The translations under genes were made by a program, and so were the position numbers. Shown here one piece after another: positions 52,557 to 61,261 of a stretch of 64,000 nucleotides of DNA. Under the pieces are notes generated by a model. The model made no database searches. It saw only the letters and a list, made by a program, of their open reading frames with translations, and was not told the DNA's origin. Numbering within the stretch: position 1 is the stretch's first letter; every line of letters begins with the position of its first letter. The stretch spans positions 62,001 through 126,000 of the forward strand of contig NZ_CANLSU010000003.1 of the NCBI RefSeq assembly GCF_947493875.1, given 5' to 3'. This DNA is from an uncultured Marinococcus sp. (GTDB lineage Bacteria > Bacillota > Bacilli > Bacillales > Marinococcaceae).

Positions 52557-53744
52557 GTGCAAGATGCGTATATAGTAGCTTATGGGCGTTCTGCTTCAGC
52601 TAAAGGAAAATTAAGTGGTGCCATGGCTCACGAAAGACCTGATGAAGTGGCATCACAGGTACTAAAAGGGGTACTGGACCGGGTAGGTGGTCAATTCCGT
52701 CCAGATATGGTGCAGGACGTTATCGTTGGCAATGCTTTTCCTGAAGGTCTGCAGGGACAAAATATCGCGCGTTCGATTGCGTTGCTTGCCGGGCTGTCGG
52801 AAGACGTTCCGGCCCAAACGGTGAATCGTTATTGTTCTTCAGGGCTTCAAACAATCGCGATGGCGGCTAATCAGATTGTGTCTGGCCAGGCAGATATTAT
52901 AGCAGCCGGCGGAGTTGAACTGATGAGTGCCGTTCCGATGGGGGGAAATGAGCCGGTCAACAGTCCAATACTCCAGGAGGAAGAGGCCGGAGTATCCTAC
53001 CCAATGGGGCTGACCGCCGAGATGGTAGCTGAAAAATATAACGTCTCACGGGAGGATCAGGACGCTTATGCGGTGCAAAGTCATCAGCGTGCTAAAAATG
53101 CCCAGGATTCAAGAAAGTTTGATGACGAGATTATTCCGATTAATGTAACTAAGGTTACGTACAATAATGACGGCCCAGTAGTAACAAAAGATATATTCGA
53201 TACGGACGAACTGGTGCGCCCTGATACCAATATGAAGGATTTAGCGAAGCTGCCCACTGTGTTCAAAGCCGATGGGACAGTAACAGCCGGTTCATCCGCC
53301 CCGCTTACAGATGGCTCAGGCTTTGTGGTTGTAATGTCGGGAGACAAAGTTAAAGAATTAGGTGTCACCCCTATTGCACGATTCGTGGGCTTCAAGGCAG
53401 CGGGTGTGGATCCAAAAATCATGGGGATCGGTCCCGCTTATGCCATTCCGGATGTGTTAAAATTAACTGACCTGACGGTTGATGATATGGATTTAATCGA
53501 ACTAAATGAAGCATTTGCAGCACAAACGGTGGCCTCTATCAGGCAGACAGGGTTAGATATGTCTAAAACGAATGTTAATGGAGGGGCCATCTCATTAGGC
53601 CACCCTCTCGGGGCATCGGGAGCAATGCTGACTGCAAAGCTGCTTGCGGAAATGAAAAAAAGACCAGATTCCAAGTATGGCATGGTGACCATGTGCATTG
53701 GAGGAGGCATGGGGGCTGCAGGTATATTTGAATATATCAGATAG
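52557..53744 (+). CDS. fadA: Acetyl-CoA C-acyltransferase (thiolase, FadA-like)
   Basis: A 395-aa thiolase. The nucleophilic Cys lies in NRYCSSGLQTIAMAANQI (about 92), the catalytic His in GGAISLGHPLGASGA (about 350) and the second Cys in MCIGGGMGAAG (about 381). It cleaves 3-ketoacyl-CoA to acetyl-CoA. Starts at GTG with GGGTGAAGGTCA upstream. Last gene of the operon, followed by a terminator. Confidence 0.93.
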   Translation: MQDAYIVAYGRSASAKGKLSGAMAHERPDEVASQVLKGVLDRVGGQFRPDMVQDVIVGNAFPEGLQGQNIARSIALLAGLSEDVPAQTVNRYCSSGLQTIAMAANQIVSGQADIIAAGGVELMSAVPMGGNEPVNSPILQEEEAGVSYPMGLTAEMVAEKYNVSREDQDAYAVQSHQRAKNAQDSRKFDDEIIPINVTKVTYNNDGPVVTKDIFDTDELVRPDTNMKDLAKLPTVFKADGTVTAGSSAPLTDGSGFVVVMSGDKVKELGVTPIARFVGFKAAGVDPKIMGIGPAYAIPDVLKLTDLTVDDMDLIELNEAFAAQTVASIRQTGLDMSKTNVNGGAISLGHPLGASGAMLTAKLLAEMKKRPDSKYGMVTMCIGGGMGAAGIFEYIR

Positions 53745-53817
53745 TTAACTCCGACGTTTTAATGTGTCAGTTATCCTTGTCCGCCCAAACAATTATCAGG
53801 TATCCGTAAATATCCAA

Positions 53818-53855
53818 GGGGCTGTCCTATTTTAGGACATCCCCACTTTTGTTTT
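53818..53855 (+). terminator. Rho-independent terminator
   Basis: The stem GGGGCTGTCCTA / TAGGACATCCCC (one mismatch) followed by T-rich sequence. Ends the fatty-acid operon. Confidence 0.75.
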
Positions 53856-53896
53856 AAACAAAAACTGCTGATAAATGCAGGATTAAGGAGGGAAAC

Positions 53897-54091
53897 ATGA
53901 ACGTATTAAGACTGGCCTATAAATTACTTGGTATCATATCGTTTGCTTTTATTCTCATGGACTTGCGTCATATCATTGATATACCGGGAGGGTTATTCAT
54001 ATTATTATGCCTTGTTCTGGCCAGTTCGATTGGCATTTTCTTTTACCTTCAACGAAGACAGTCAAGTACTTCCACCGATGATGGAAATTGA
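53897..54091 (+). CDS. Small membrane protein, two helices
   Basis: A 64-aa protein with AAGGAGGG 5 bp before the ATG, helices at about 8-22 and 30-50, and a polar end QRRQSSTSTDDGN. Function unknown. A 27-aa frame follows in the same direction. Confidence 0.6.
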   Translation: MNVLRLAYKLLGIISFAFILMDLRHIIDIPGGLFILLCLVLASSIGIFFYLQRRQSSTSTDDGN

Positions 54092-54102
54092 GGTGACTAT
54101 GA

Positions 54103-54186
54103 ATGGAACTAGTTTATGTATTAGCGGTATTAATAAGTACCGGAACTTTTTTATTCTATTTAGGTAAAATCAAGTACAATAAATGA
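54103..54186 (+). CDS. Possible 27-aa single-helix peptide
   Basis: An ATG frame 11 bp after the previous stop, with GAGGTG 7 bp upstream. One helix (ELVYVLAVLISTGTFLFYL) and a basic end (GKIKYNK). Layout and site support a real tiny membrane protein coupled to the 64-aa gene. Confidence 0.45.
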   Translation: MELVYVLAVLISTGTFLFYLGKIKYNK

Positions 54187-54212
54187 AAAAACGGACCCCC
54201 GGCAGGCCCGTT
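54185..54212 (-). terminator. Terminator for the minus-strand gene
   Basis: AACGGACC / GGCCCGTT with a 7-nt loop; the minus-strand product ends in six T. Confidence 0.65.
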
Positions 54213-54255
54213 CTCTCCACTGTGATAACTCTATTCCCCTTTATTATAGCGTTTG

Positions 54256-54534
54256 TTATCCATAATAAAAAATCGGGTTAAAGAAGAAGACGACCGGTAA
54301 AATCCACCCGGCAATGACTGTGAGCACAAACCATATGGTGGATTTCTTCCAAAGCGTATATAGAGTCATCAAAAAAGCAATTACCCAGCCAAAAGCTGTT
54401 AAATACCCTAAATGATAAGTCCCGCCGCCTTCTGCAAGCCCGTATATTCTTAATCCTGTAGCATAAAAGGTCAATACGGCACTTAATGCAAGGTTAAGGA
54501 TTAAAGCAACGGCGAACCATTCCCATTTCTGCAT
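54256..54534 (-). CDS. Small membrane protein, three helices
   Basis: A 92-aa protein with GGGGGCTGAC before the ATG and helices at about 5-25, 42-60 and 66-88. Function unknown; monocistronic. Confidence 0.65.
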   Translation of the reverse strand: MQKWEWFAVALILNLALSAVLTFYATGLRIYGLAEGGGTYHLGYLTAFGWVIAFLMTLYTLWKKSTIWFVLTVIAGWILPVVFFFNPIFYYG

Positions 54535-54926
54535 GTCAGCCCCCTATAAAACATTTTTCTCTATTCGCCTCCTCCTCAATTTAACATATATTTCCTTCAA
54601 GAAGTGCCATTTCCCGACCATCCCATATTGCCAGAACGTCCTGGCTTTTTTGCTTCCGGCTATCAATTTAGTTTCATATTACGCTGGATTTCCGCTTTGT
54701 ACATGGTTGATTAAATTGGAAAAGCAGAGTAAAGGCACTCTTGGAGAAAGTTGCTAAAAGATATGACGATAAGCTGCATTATTTATATAAGCATGCAGTA
54801 AAATCATCTTTTAAGCCATTTATCACGAAAAATAGAAAACAGGCATCCCTGAACTTCTTAAAGCCAGGGATGCCTGTTTCATTAAAAAGGAACTGCTGCC
54901 AGCAACGCTATGAACAGGCCGGCTGT
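54535..54926. other. Intergenic stretch with a bidirectional terminator
   Basis: About 390 bp. The only clear element is the hairpin at 54837. An 87-codon plus-strand frame at 54741 runs through the hairpin and into the antisense of the next gene and is not considered real. Confidence 0.5.
54837..54879. terminator. Bidirectional terminator
   Basis: A perfect 15-bp stem AAACAGGCATCCCTG / CAGGGATGCCTGTTT with a 13-nt loop. Confidence 0.85.
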
Positions 54927-55751
54927 TTAAGTGGAAACCGGCGGGGAGCGCTCTTGTTTGGCCTGATACATGGTGTCGTCCGCCTGAGCCAGTACCGTCA
55001 GTAAATCAGTTTCCCGGGGGCAGAAATCATATCGGCCTACACTGACCCGCACGGTAAAGGTATCCTTGTTGACGGCACAGGTTTGATCGATACGTTCATG
55101 CAATCGTTCCGCCCATTCCTCGTTCGACAGCTCGGGGGAGGGAATCGGTCCAAGGACAATAAACTCATCTCCGCTCAGTCGGTAGGCGGTATGGTCGGAC
55201 TCGATCGTATGCTGAAGCGCGTCGGCCACGCAGCGGAGTACACGGTCGCCGGTGAGATGACCATATGTATCGTTGATAATTTTGAACTGATCGACATCCA
55301 GAAAATACAGGGCATAGCGGGAGGTCGGAAGAAATGTGTGCTCGCGGAACACCTGCTGCAGCGCCACCCGGTTCGGAAGGCGGGTCAGGTCATCCGTGCG
55401 CACCTCGTTGCGGGTTTTCTCCAGGTGGGCAATCGTTCGGTTCAAATCCTTGGTCATCCGGCCAATCATCCCGGAAGAACGAAAGGACGCACGCGCACTT
55501 AAATCACCGGCACGAACCGCCGTTAAGACGGACTGAAAGTGAGTGATACAACGGCGGACGAAGGCAAAAAAGAGACAAAAGTTTAACACACCTAAAAGAA
55601 TGCCCGCACTGATGGATGCGATGGTAAATAAACGCTGAAGTTCGGCGGGGACTGGGATCACAAGCGGCATGATTAGTGAAAAAGCGATGCCCACCACGAT
55701 GCCAAAACTTAAATACACCAGTGCCATCCCATGAAGATAATTGTATCGCAT
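54927..55751 (-). CDS. Membrane HAMP-GGDEF diguanylate cyclase
   Basis: A 274-aa protein with two helices (about 8-33 and 41-66), a HAMP-like linker (about 67-115, FQSVLTAVRAGDLSARASF) and a GGDEF domain: TDDLTRLPNRVAL (about 118), LDVDQFKIINDTYGHLTGD (about 151) and RLSGDEF (about 194-200). SGDEF occurs in active cyclases, so activity is likely. AAGGAAGG precedes the ATG. It lies 33 bp after the HD-GYP gene on the same strand, so a c-di-GMP synthase and hydrolase are probably coexpressed. Confidence 0.88.
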   Translation of the reverse strand: MRYNYLHGMALVYLSFGIVVGIAFSLIMPLVIPVPAELQRLFTIASISAGILLGVLNFCLFFAFVRRCITHFQSVLTAVRAGDLSARASFRSSGMIGRMTKDLNRTIAHLEKTRNEVRTDDLTRLPNRVALQQVFREHTFLPTSRYALYFLDVDQFKIINDTYGHLTGDRVLRCVADALQHTIESDHTAYRLSGDEFIVLGPIPSPELSNEEWAERLHERIDQTCAVNKDTFTVRVSVGRYDFCPRETDLLTVLAQADDTMYQAKQERSPPVST

Positions 55752-55784
55752 ATATTTCCTTCCTTTCTGCTGCTTCTCTGGATG

Positions 55785-56495
55785 TTAGGAGAGAGGAGTT
55801 TCGGGATCTGGTTCACGGGTGTGTAAAATATCGGGAAGGGCATGAATATAGACAGCATCCAACTCCTCGGTATGCTTACGAAGATGACACAACGCCTGGG
55901 CCGGCGTCATGGCTTTCCGGTAGGAACGGGGAAGTGTCAGGGCCGAATACACATCCACGACACTAAGCATTCGAAGCGGGGCGGGTAATTCCCCTGCTGG
56001 TAGTCCGAAGGGGTAGCCCGTTTGGTTACCACGTTCATGGTGATACAAAGCCATGTGAGCTATTGAATCCTCCAGTTCATGCGCCCGGAGCAAATGATAT
56101 CCCTGCATGGGGTGCTCCTGAACAGCCTCCCATTCTTCCGGTGTTAAAGTACCTGATTTTTGAAGAATGGATGAAGATATGTATGTTTTCCCCACATCAT
56201 GCAGCAGGAAACCAGCTGCAAGTTCTGCCATCTCCATCTGCAGATAATCCGCCAGCACGTTTCCAAGGAGAAACACATCCAATGAATGATGGTACGTTTC
56301 GGGACCCAAAGATTGTAACCTGGCTATCAAAGGATGGATACGGTCGTCCCGGCAAAGCGATAGAAACAACGACTCGTATTGCTGAAAGTCCAACTCCAAA
56401 TTATGTACAAAACTCGTTTTATCTGGCCAGTGCTTTTGCCACAGCTGATGTAAATACGTTTGGGAAAGAAGAAGATCTACGGTCATGGGAGTCAA
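55785..56495 (-). CDS. HD-GYP domain protein with variant GYP motif
   Basis: A protein of about 236 aa, little more than the catalytic domain: YHHSLDVFLLGN (about 68), LHDVGKTYISS (about 98) and HHERGNQTGYPFGLP (about 152). The last motif is usually HHERxDGxGYP; here Asp-Gly is Asn-Gln. HD metal residues are intact. It resembles the HD-GYP protein at 15271 (same SVVDVYSAL and RSYR/RPYR-A region). TTG 56495 has AGGCGG upstream; ATG 56486 is the alternative; the frame to 56576 has no ribosome site. In operon with the HAMP-GGDEF gene. Confidence 0.8.
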   Translation of the reverse strand: MTPMTVDLLLSQTYLHQLWQKHWPDKTSFVHNLELDFQQYESLFLSLCRDDRIHPLIARLQSLGPETYHHSLDVFLLGNVLADYLQMEMAELAAGFLLHDVGKTYISSSILQKSGTLTPEEWEAVQEHPMQGYHLLRAHELEDSIAHMALYHHERGNQTGYPFGLPAGELPAPLRMLSVVDVYSALTLPRSYRKAMTPAQALCHLRKHTEELDAVYIHALPDILHTREPDPETPLS

Positions 56496-56828
56496 TACGA
56501 AGCACCGCCTGCCTGTTAAAATGGTACTTTTGTTATAGCACAAAGGAGAGAATAAATAAACCAAATTGCCTGTCAAATTGGTTTTCCCGTCTTTAATTTA
56601 ATCTGGGTCAGGTCGATAAGCATGAAAAATCCCCGGGTGCAATAGCGATATAAGCCCGCTATTATGCCAGTATATCCAAAAATATTTGTAATGAGGGGAA
56701 AGGAATAGAATTGGCTCAGCATGATCATTTAAGAGAAAAAATCACAGCATACTGAATGGAAAATGGATAAAAAAAGAAACCATTGTGTAAAAATGGCTTC
56801 TTACTTTTTAAAGGGAGCTTCATCAAGA
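56496..56828. other. Intergenic stretch
   Basis: About 330 bp between two minus-strand genes. No clear terminator, promoter or small gene was seen. Confidence 0.4.
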
Positions 56829-57698
56829 CTAAGAACGCAGGGATTCATGCATGATGTCCTGAAAAGCCTGGAAGGAACGGTGCTGTTCACTTTCCGGAGA
56901 ATAGATAAAGGAAATATCCACCCGGGCGTGGGCTGGTGGCACCGGCGTGCATGCGATGTAGTCATCCTGAAACGAACGAACGTATCGTTCCGAGAGCATG
57001 GCGATTCCCATCCCGGCCCGGACATGTCCCAATAATGATTCGAGGTTCGAAAAGGTGATCACCTGTTTCGGAATGATGCCTTCCTGATGAATCATCTGCA
57101 GCAGGCGTTCCCGAAACATGCACCCCGGCTCGAGCACAAGAACGGTCTGCTGATGCAAGTCCTGGAGACTCTCGAGCGGGAGCACCAGCGGGTTGGAAAC
57201 GAGCGTAAGGGTTTCTGAGGAAAATACGTGCTGATGGAGGGCCGGGTGACGCACGGGGCCGGTGACAAAGGCTCCCTGGCATTCATGCTGCAGCACCTGC
57301 TGGACCAATTCCTCCGTAATGCCGTAGCGCAGGGTTATATCGATGGATGGAAGGGCCTGATGGAGAGACGACATTAACGCCGGCAGGTGGGTTGCCGCCA
57401 TGGAATTGATGGATCCGAGCACTAGGGGCTCATAGGGCAGGGATGAACGGGAAACCGTATCCTGCAAATGCTCCCACGAGGCAAGCATGTCCTCCACGCA
57501 GGCAAGTACATAGGTTCCCTGCGGAGTGAGGGTAAGGCCTCTGGAATGCCGATGGAAAAGAGGGACCCCGAGCTCATGCTCCAGTCGCTTCAGGTGGCCG
57601 GTCACATTCGACTGTACATAATTCCATTTGCTCGCGACCCTGGAGATATTTTTCTCGTGCGCAAGGGCACGAAACAGCTGTAGGGTCTGAATATTCAT
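56829..57698 (-). CDS. LysR family transcriptional regulator
   Basis: A 289-aa regulator. The N-terminal helix-turn-helix (ALAHEKNISRVASKWNYVQSNVTGHLKRLEHELGV, about 12-45 in parts) is followed by a periplasmic-binding-like effector domain (about 90-285). GGAGG stands before the ATG. It is divergent from a pair of small transporter-like genes, which are its likely target. Confidence 0.88.
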   Translation of the reverse strand: MNIQTLQLFRALAHEKNISRVASKWNYVQSNVTGHLKRLEHELGVPLFHRHSRGLTLTPQGTYVLACVEDMLASWEHLQDTVSRSSLPYEPLVLGSINSMAATHLPALMSSLHQALPSIDITLRYGITEELVQQVLQHECQGAFVTGPVRHPALHQHVFSSETLTLVSNPLVLPLESLQDLHQQTVLVLEPGCMFRERLLQMIHQEGIIPKQVITFSNLESLLGHVRAGMGIAMLSERYVRSFQDDYIACTPVPPAHARVDISFIYSPESEQHRSFQAFQDIMHESLRS

Positions 57699-57812
57699 TT
57701 CTCGCCTCCGGGCATCTGTTTTTATGATAGCTTCTATATTATTTTATCATTATTCATGATCGATTGGGTGATGTATCGTAGAACCTATCATAGGAAGAGG
57801 GAGCGAAAAAGC

Positions 57813-58151
57813 ATGCATCACGAGGAACGAACGTGCTGGATTCTTGCTGGATTACTGGGAGCGGGGATTGGCATCTGCTGGCCGTGGCTGTGGCAGGCGA
57901 CGCAGAAATTTCCAGGCTGGACAGCGGTAGGAATGACAGCAGGTGGTGGAGAAATCGTAATGCCCGTCTGTTCTTTTATTCTGGCGGCTCTCGCATTCGG
58001 GCGGTGGCCTCTGGCTGCATACTGGGCCGCAGGGGTTGCGGTTTTGGGCACATTATATTTAACCGTGTTATGGGTTCTGCCGGGGGCTTTGAGCTGGACG
58101 GGATATGTGCTGTATCAGCAACGCAGAAGGCCAAAAGGTGAGAAACGATAG
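57813..58151 (+). CDS. Small membrane protein beside a DMT transporter
   Basis: A 112-aa protein with three hydrophobic segments (about 10-30, 38-60, 65-95) and a basic end (QQRRRPKGEKR). GAGGGAG stands 9 bp before ATG 57813. It is not a recognisable EamA protein but its size and place before a YdcZ-type gene suggest they act together; this is inference. Confidence 0.6.
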   Translation: MHHEERTCWILAGLLGAGIGICWPWLWQATQKFPGWTAVGMTAGGGEIVMPVCSFILAALAFGRWPLAAYWAAGVAVLGTLYLTVLWVLPGALSWTGYVLYQQRRRPKGEKR

Positions 58152-58205
58152 GAAGCTGAACCATACGGGTCCATAGGTTTTAAAAATTAAAGGGGGAGAA
58201 GTAGC

Positions 58206-58634
58206 ATGGCCTGGGTGTTAATAGTATTATGCTTTATCGGAGGGGCGGCGCTTGCGTTTCAGGCCGGCGTGAACGGAGAAATTGGGAGCAAAATAGGCAG
58301 TTTGCAGGCGGCCTTTATCGCTTATTTTGTCGGGACCGTTTGCTTATTTGTGAGCGCGCTGGCGCAGGGAGGACTTACGTTTTCGTGGCCGTCCTTCTCG
58401 TTCTGGAAATGGACGGTAGGAGCGCTGGGCGCTTTTTATATTGTCTGTATTATCCTGGCCGTGCCGAGAATCGGGGCATCAGCGGCAATTACCGCCGGGA
58501 TTGCCGGACAATTGCTGCTTGGAATGCTTCTGGACCATTTTGGTGCCTTTGGAACGCCGGAAATCCCGGTGGATGCCTCGCGTCTGGCCGCCGTCGGATT
58601 GATTGGAGTAGCACTGTATCTGTTTTACCATTAA
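58206..58634 (+). CDS. DMT family transporter, DUF606/YdcZ type
   Basis: A 142-aa protein with five helices; FQAGVNGEIGSKIGSLQAAFIAYFVGT (about 18-44 in parts) and PRIGASAAITAGIAGQLLLGMLLDHFG are typical of the DUF606 half-size drug/metabolite transporters, which work as dimers. AAAGGGGGAG precedes the ATG. The divergent LysR gene may control it. Confidence 0.85.
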   Translation: MAWVLIVLCFIGGAALAFQAGVNGEIGSKIGSLQAAFIAYFVGTVCLFVSALAQGGLTFSWPSFSFWKWTVGALGAFYIVCIILAVPRIGASAAITAGIAGQLLLGMLLDHFGAFGTPEIPVDASRLAAVGLIGVALYLFYH

Positions 58635-58680
58635 AGGAGAAATTTATCCTGGTCTGATTCTTTCAACTACTGCTGTACGT

Positions 58681-58714
58681 AAAAAAAGTCCCCGAAGCGT
58701 TGGACGCTCGGGGT
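58681..58714 (-). terminator. Rho-independent terminator
   Basis: CCCCGAAGCGT / ACGCTCGGGG with a short loop; the minus-strand product ends in seven T. It serves the lipid kinase gene, 124 bp downstream of its stop. Confidence 0.75.
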
Positions 58715-58837
58715 TACCATAAGCTTATGCGTTAGATAGCATAAAGGGGGCGTATATACTGGATAAATATATACATATTGGACATTCCTTCCATTACATA
58801 AAGGCAAACATGGTTTTGCAATAAATTATGAATAATT

Positions 58838-59731
58838 TTATTGGTCGTCCGGAGGTACAAACATACGGAGCTCATGCGGCAGGACGGCGGCGCTGAAAGG
58901 AAGTGGGCGTCCTTCGTCTCCGTCAATATTGACGATGTGCTTCTCATTGGTGTGCGCCTGCAGCGTGGTCGTAGTAAAGTATTCAATATCCTGATGATGA
59001 GAAAGATTTCCCTGCAGCAGCTCCGGGATCATCTGGGCGACATTGGTTATGCCGAGCTGCTTAACAATAAACACGTGGAAGCATCCATCGTGGATCTCTG
59101 CCTGGGGGGCCAGGGACTCGATGCCTCCCACGGAGTTGGTTAGAGCGACCAGGGCAAGATAAACATCACCCTCCCACACGCCCTCATCGTGGGTAAGCGT
59201 AAGAGAAAACGGCGTATGGTTTTTGAAGGCCTTGGTGCCTTCCATTACATAAGCGAACGGCCCCCACATGGACTTTTGCTCAGGGCTTACGTTATAAACG
59301 GCTTCTGCAATGGCACCGATGGCCAGAACGTTCATGAAATACGTCTGGTCGATGCGTCCGATATCGACAGGAACGATGTGCTGGTGCCGAAGCACCTGTA
59401 CAGCCTCAGCTGGATCTAAGGGCAGCTGGAGGGCGCGGGCAAAATCGTTGACCGTACCGAGCGGAAGAAAGCCAAAGGCCGGCTGATAGGCCTGGCCGGC
59501 GAGGCCGTTAATGCATTCATTAATGGTGCCGTCACCGCCTAAAGAGATCAGGGCATCAAATTCCTGCTCGCTTGCCTGCTGAGCCAGATCTCTGGCGTCT
59601 CCAGCCTGTTTGGTGTAGCGAATCGTAACGCTGGAATACAGCTCCTGTAATACCTTGATGGCAGAAGCTTCATAGGACATTGCTTCTTCTTTACCGGAGG
59701 ATGGGTTGATTATTAGCATGGCGTTCGACAT
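58838..59731 (-). CDS. Diacylglycerol / lipid kinase family protein (YegS/BmrU type)
   Basis: A 297-aa soluble kinase: NPSSGKEEA (about 9), the nucleotide loop ISLGGDGTINECINGL (about 62-77), GFLPLGTVNDFARAL (about 87-101) and the C-terminal IDGDEGRPLPF (about 269), which is the family's second active-site element. It phosphorylates diacylglycerol or a related lipid at the membrane. AAAAAGGAGC stands 6 bp before ATG 59731. Confidence 0.9.
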   Translation of the reverse strand: MSNAMLIINPSSGKEEAMSYEASAIKVLQELYSSVTIRYTKQAGDARDLAQQASEQEFDALISLGGDGTINECINGLAGQAYQPAFGFLPLGTVNDFARALQLPLDPAEAVQVLRHQHIVPVDIGRIDQTYFMNVLAIGAIAEAVYNVSPEQKSMWGPFAYVMEGTKAFKNHTPFSLTLTHDEGVWEGDVYLALVALTNSVGGIESLAPQAEIHDGCFHVFIVKQLGITNVAQMIPELLQGNLSHHQDIEYFTTTTLQAHTNEKHIVNIDGDEGRPLPFSAAVLPHELRMFVPPDDQ

Positions 59732-59814
59732 TAAAAGCTCCTTTTTCATAAAAATAGGGAATCGGATTCACATTGTTTATTCTGGCATGAGTATCATTAT
59801 ACTGGAGCTTCTAA

Positions 59815-60249
59815 TTACGTTGAAATAACTTTTACGTTGCATTCAACCTTTTTTCGGACGCTTTTGGCTGTACTGCCGAGTAACGCCCGGTCGATTTTGG
59901 AAGCTCCTGATTCCCCGAGCACGATTAGATCCGTTTTATAACGGGCACAAAGTTTTCCGATATCCCGTTTTGGAAGACCGGGCTCCATCACGGTTTCCAC
60001 GTGAGGGACTCCCTGTTCAAGGGCCCATTCTTTGGAGCGCTGAAGCTGGGAGGAGGCCTGGTCCTGAAGCCGGCGGAAGCCGTTCGGATCCATGCGTTCG
60101 AAGGAGGCGTAGCCTTTGGTATCCATCATAAAGGCAATAAGTAATGTCGCCTGGTGCTCCTGTGCTAATTGAACAGCCTGTGCAAGCGGGTCATGTGAGG
60201 TGGCTTCGAGAGTTTCAACGCCGACTAGTATACGGTGAAATTGTTCCAT
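59815..60249 (-). CDS. Universal stress protein (UspA family), second copy
   Basis: A 144-aa Usp with the ATP loop IVLGESGASKIDRALLGSTAKSV (about 114-136 in parts). It shares with the protein at 11453 the stretches FERMDP, ETVMEPGLPK and the ILVGVE start, so they are paralogues. AAAGGAAG precedes the ATG. It may be cotranscribed with the lipid kinase gene 84 bp downstream. Confidence 0.9.
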   Translation of the reverse strand: MEQFHRILVGVETLEATSHDPLAQAVQLAQEHQATLLIAFMMDTKGYASFERMDPNGFRRLQDQASSQLQRSKEWALEQGVPHVETVMEPGLPKRDIGKLCARYKTDLIVLGESGASKIDRALLGSTAKSVRKKVECNVKVIST

Positions 60250-60644
60250 AGCTGGTCTTCCTTTCTGTTAAAAACATTCGTGCGCACTATTTTTCATAGG
60301 AAATAGAAGAAATGAAAATGGTTTCATAAAAACATAAAAAGCCAGAAAAAGAGAAAGTACTCTTTTTCTGGCTGATGGTCTAGCTTTAACATCTATCCAT
60401 TGCTGCCGCATATGAGGAGGACTGGTCCCTCTCTAGAAGAACCAAAATCCTTTCTCGAACGGTTTACCCGGTAAATGAAGCGGTAAAACATGGGAGGCAC
60501 TACTCGTTGTTAAAATTATTTCTTAATGAGTATTTAAGGGGCGGGCTCCTAAGGGTGATTTTTCGTACTTAAGATGATATACTGAACAAAACATATGTTC
60601 TTCTTTAAAAGCTATGGTTATGAAGAAAAGAAGGGGGCCGACTG
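60250..60644. other. Intergenic region with repeat copy B
   Basis: About 395 bp between divergent genes. It holds the hairpin and repeat copy B (60337-60450). GATATACT near 60576 could be a -10 box for the AraC-type gene. Confidence 0.5.
60337..60450. repeat. Dispersed repeat, copy B
   Basis: Matches copy A at 24920-25045: the same hairpin AAAAAGCCAGAAAAAG, then CTTTTTCTGGCT, ATCTATCCATTGCTGCC and a TCCCTxTxTAGA stretch. The hairpin is a perfect minus-strand terminator (AGCCAGAAAAAGAG / CTCTTTTTCTGGCT) but no minus-strand gene precedes it here, so it looks like the relic of a lost gene end or an intergenic repeat element. Confidence 0.6.
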
Positions 60645-60998
60645 ATGCCACAACAGCTATATGATTCCCGATGCGACCAGCCCCTGGTTGCCATGTTTAT
60701 GCAGTATGTCGATGACAATATTCAGCACCGGCTCGCGGTGCCCCAGCTGGCCGAGGCGTTGGAAACCAAACCTTACATATTGTCCCAGGTAGTAAATACT
60801 TCGCTGGGCCAAACGATTCCCGGTTACATTCGAAAGCGGCGTATGGAAGTCGCTGCCCGCCTGCTGGTCGAAACTGATTATTCCATTCGTGCAATTGCCA
60901 AACGGCTTCGTTTTAACGGTCAGGATTACTTTACGGCCCAATTTCGTATTCACCAGGGCCTTTCGCCCAGTGCGTATCGGCATGCCTATCAATCCTGA
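60645..60998 (+). CDS. AraC-type DNA-binding domain protein without effector domain
   Basis: A 117-aa protein made up of the two AraC helix-turn-helices: HRLAVPQLAEALETKPYILSQV (about 28-49 in parts) and YSIRAIAKRLRFNGQDYFTAQFRIHQGLSPSAYR (about 80-113 in parts). The ligand-binding half of about 170 aa is absent, as in MarA/SoxS-type regulators whose level itself is the signal. AGGGGG stands 7 bp before the ATG. The target is unknown. Confidence 0.85.
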   Translation: MPQQLYDSRCDQPLVAMFMQYVDDNIQHRLAVPQLAEALETKPYILSQVVNTSLGQTIPGYIRKRRMEVAARLLVETDYSIRAIAKRLRFNGQDYFTAQFRIHQGLSPSAYRHAYQS

Positions 60999-61094
60999 GA
61001 GCTTTTGATGACGGGAAGACCATGGTCAAACCTGCAAGCCAGAAGGAGGCTGTGGCACATCCTGGAATAATTTGAAAAATATTAAAGAAAAAAG

Positions 61095-61119
61095 GTTTCA
61101 CCCGTGGACAAGCGGGAAT
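61095..61119 (+). promoter_or_regulatory. SigB-like promoter upstream of the mpsC leader
   Basis: GTTTCA (61095-61100), a 13-bp spacer and GGGAAT (61114-61119) fit the SigB consensus GTTTWW-N12-15-GGGWAW with one mismatch. Transcription would start near 61127. Confidence 0.55.
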
Positions 61120-61126
61120 GGATTTA

Positions 61127-61232
61127 CCATGTCTCCATCTTAATAGCGGTCGCAATACGAGGACATTAAGCGCCTGTCGTACAAGCCGAAGAGGATCTGT
61201 AGGTATCATGCAGACATCTTCGGCTTTTTTTG
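61127..61232 (+). ncRNA. Candidate short SigB-driven RNA or leader ending at a terminator
   Basis: From the predicted start to the hairpin at 61181-61232 is about 105 nt without a good reading frame. A full-strength terminator lies between a promoter and the mpsC gene, which fits either an independent small RNA or an attenuated leader. This is inference from arrangement only. Confidence 0.35.
61181..61232 (+). terminator. Terminator or attenuator before mpsC
   Basis: AGCCGAAGA / TCTTCGGCT with a 24-nt loop and seven T, ending 30 bp before the mpsC start codon and 230 bp after the AraC-type gene. Confidence 0.7.
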
Positions 61233-61261
61233 TGATGGATAAAAAGAAAGGAGTGTGTCCT

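Noticed and set aside
54741-55004. 87-codon plus-strand frame
   Set aside because: It crosses the perfect terminator hairpin at 54837 and then runs antisense to the HAMP-GGDEF gene.
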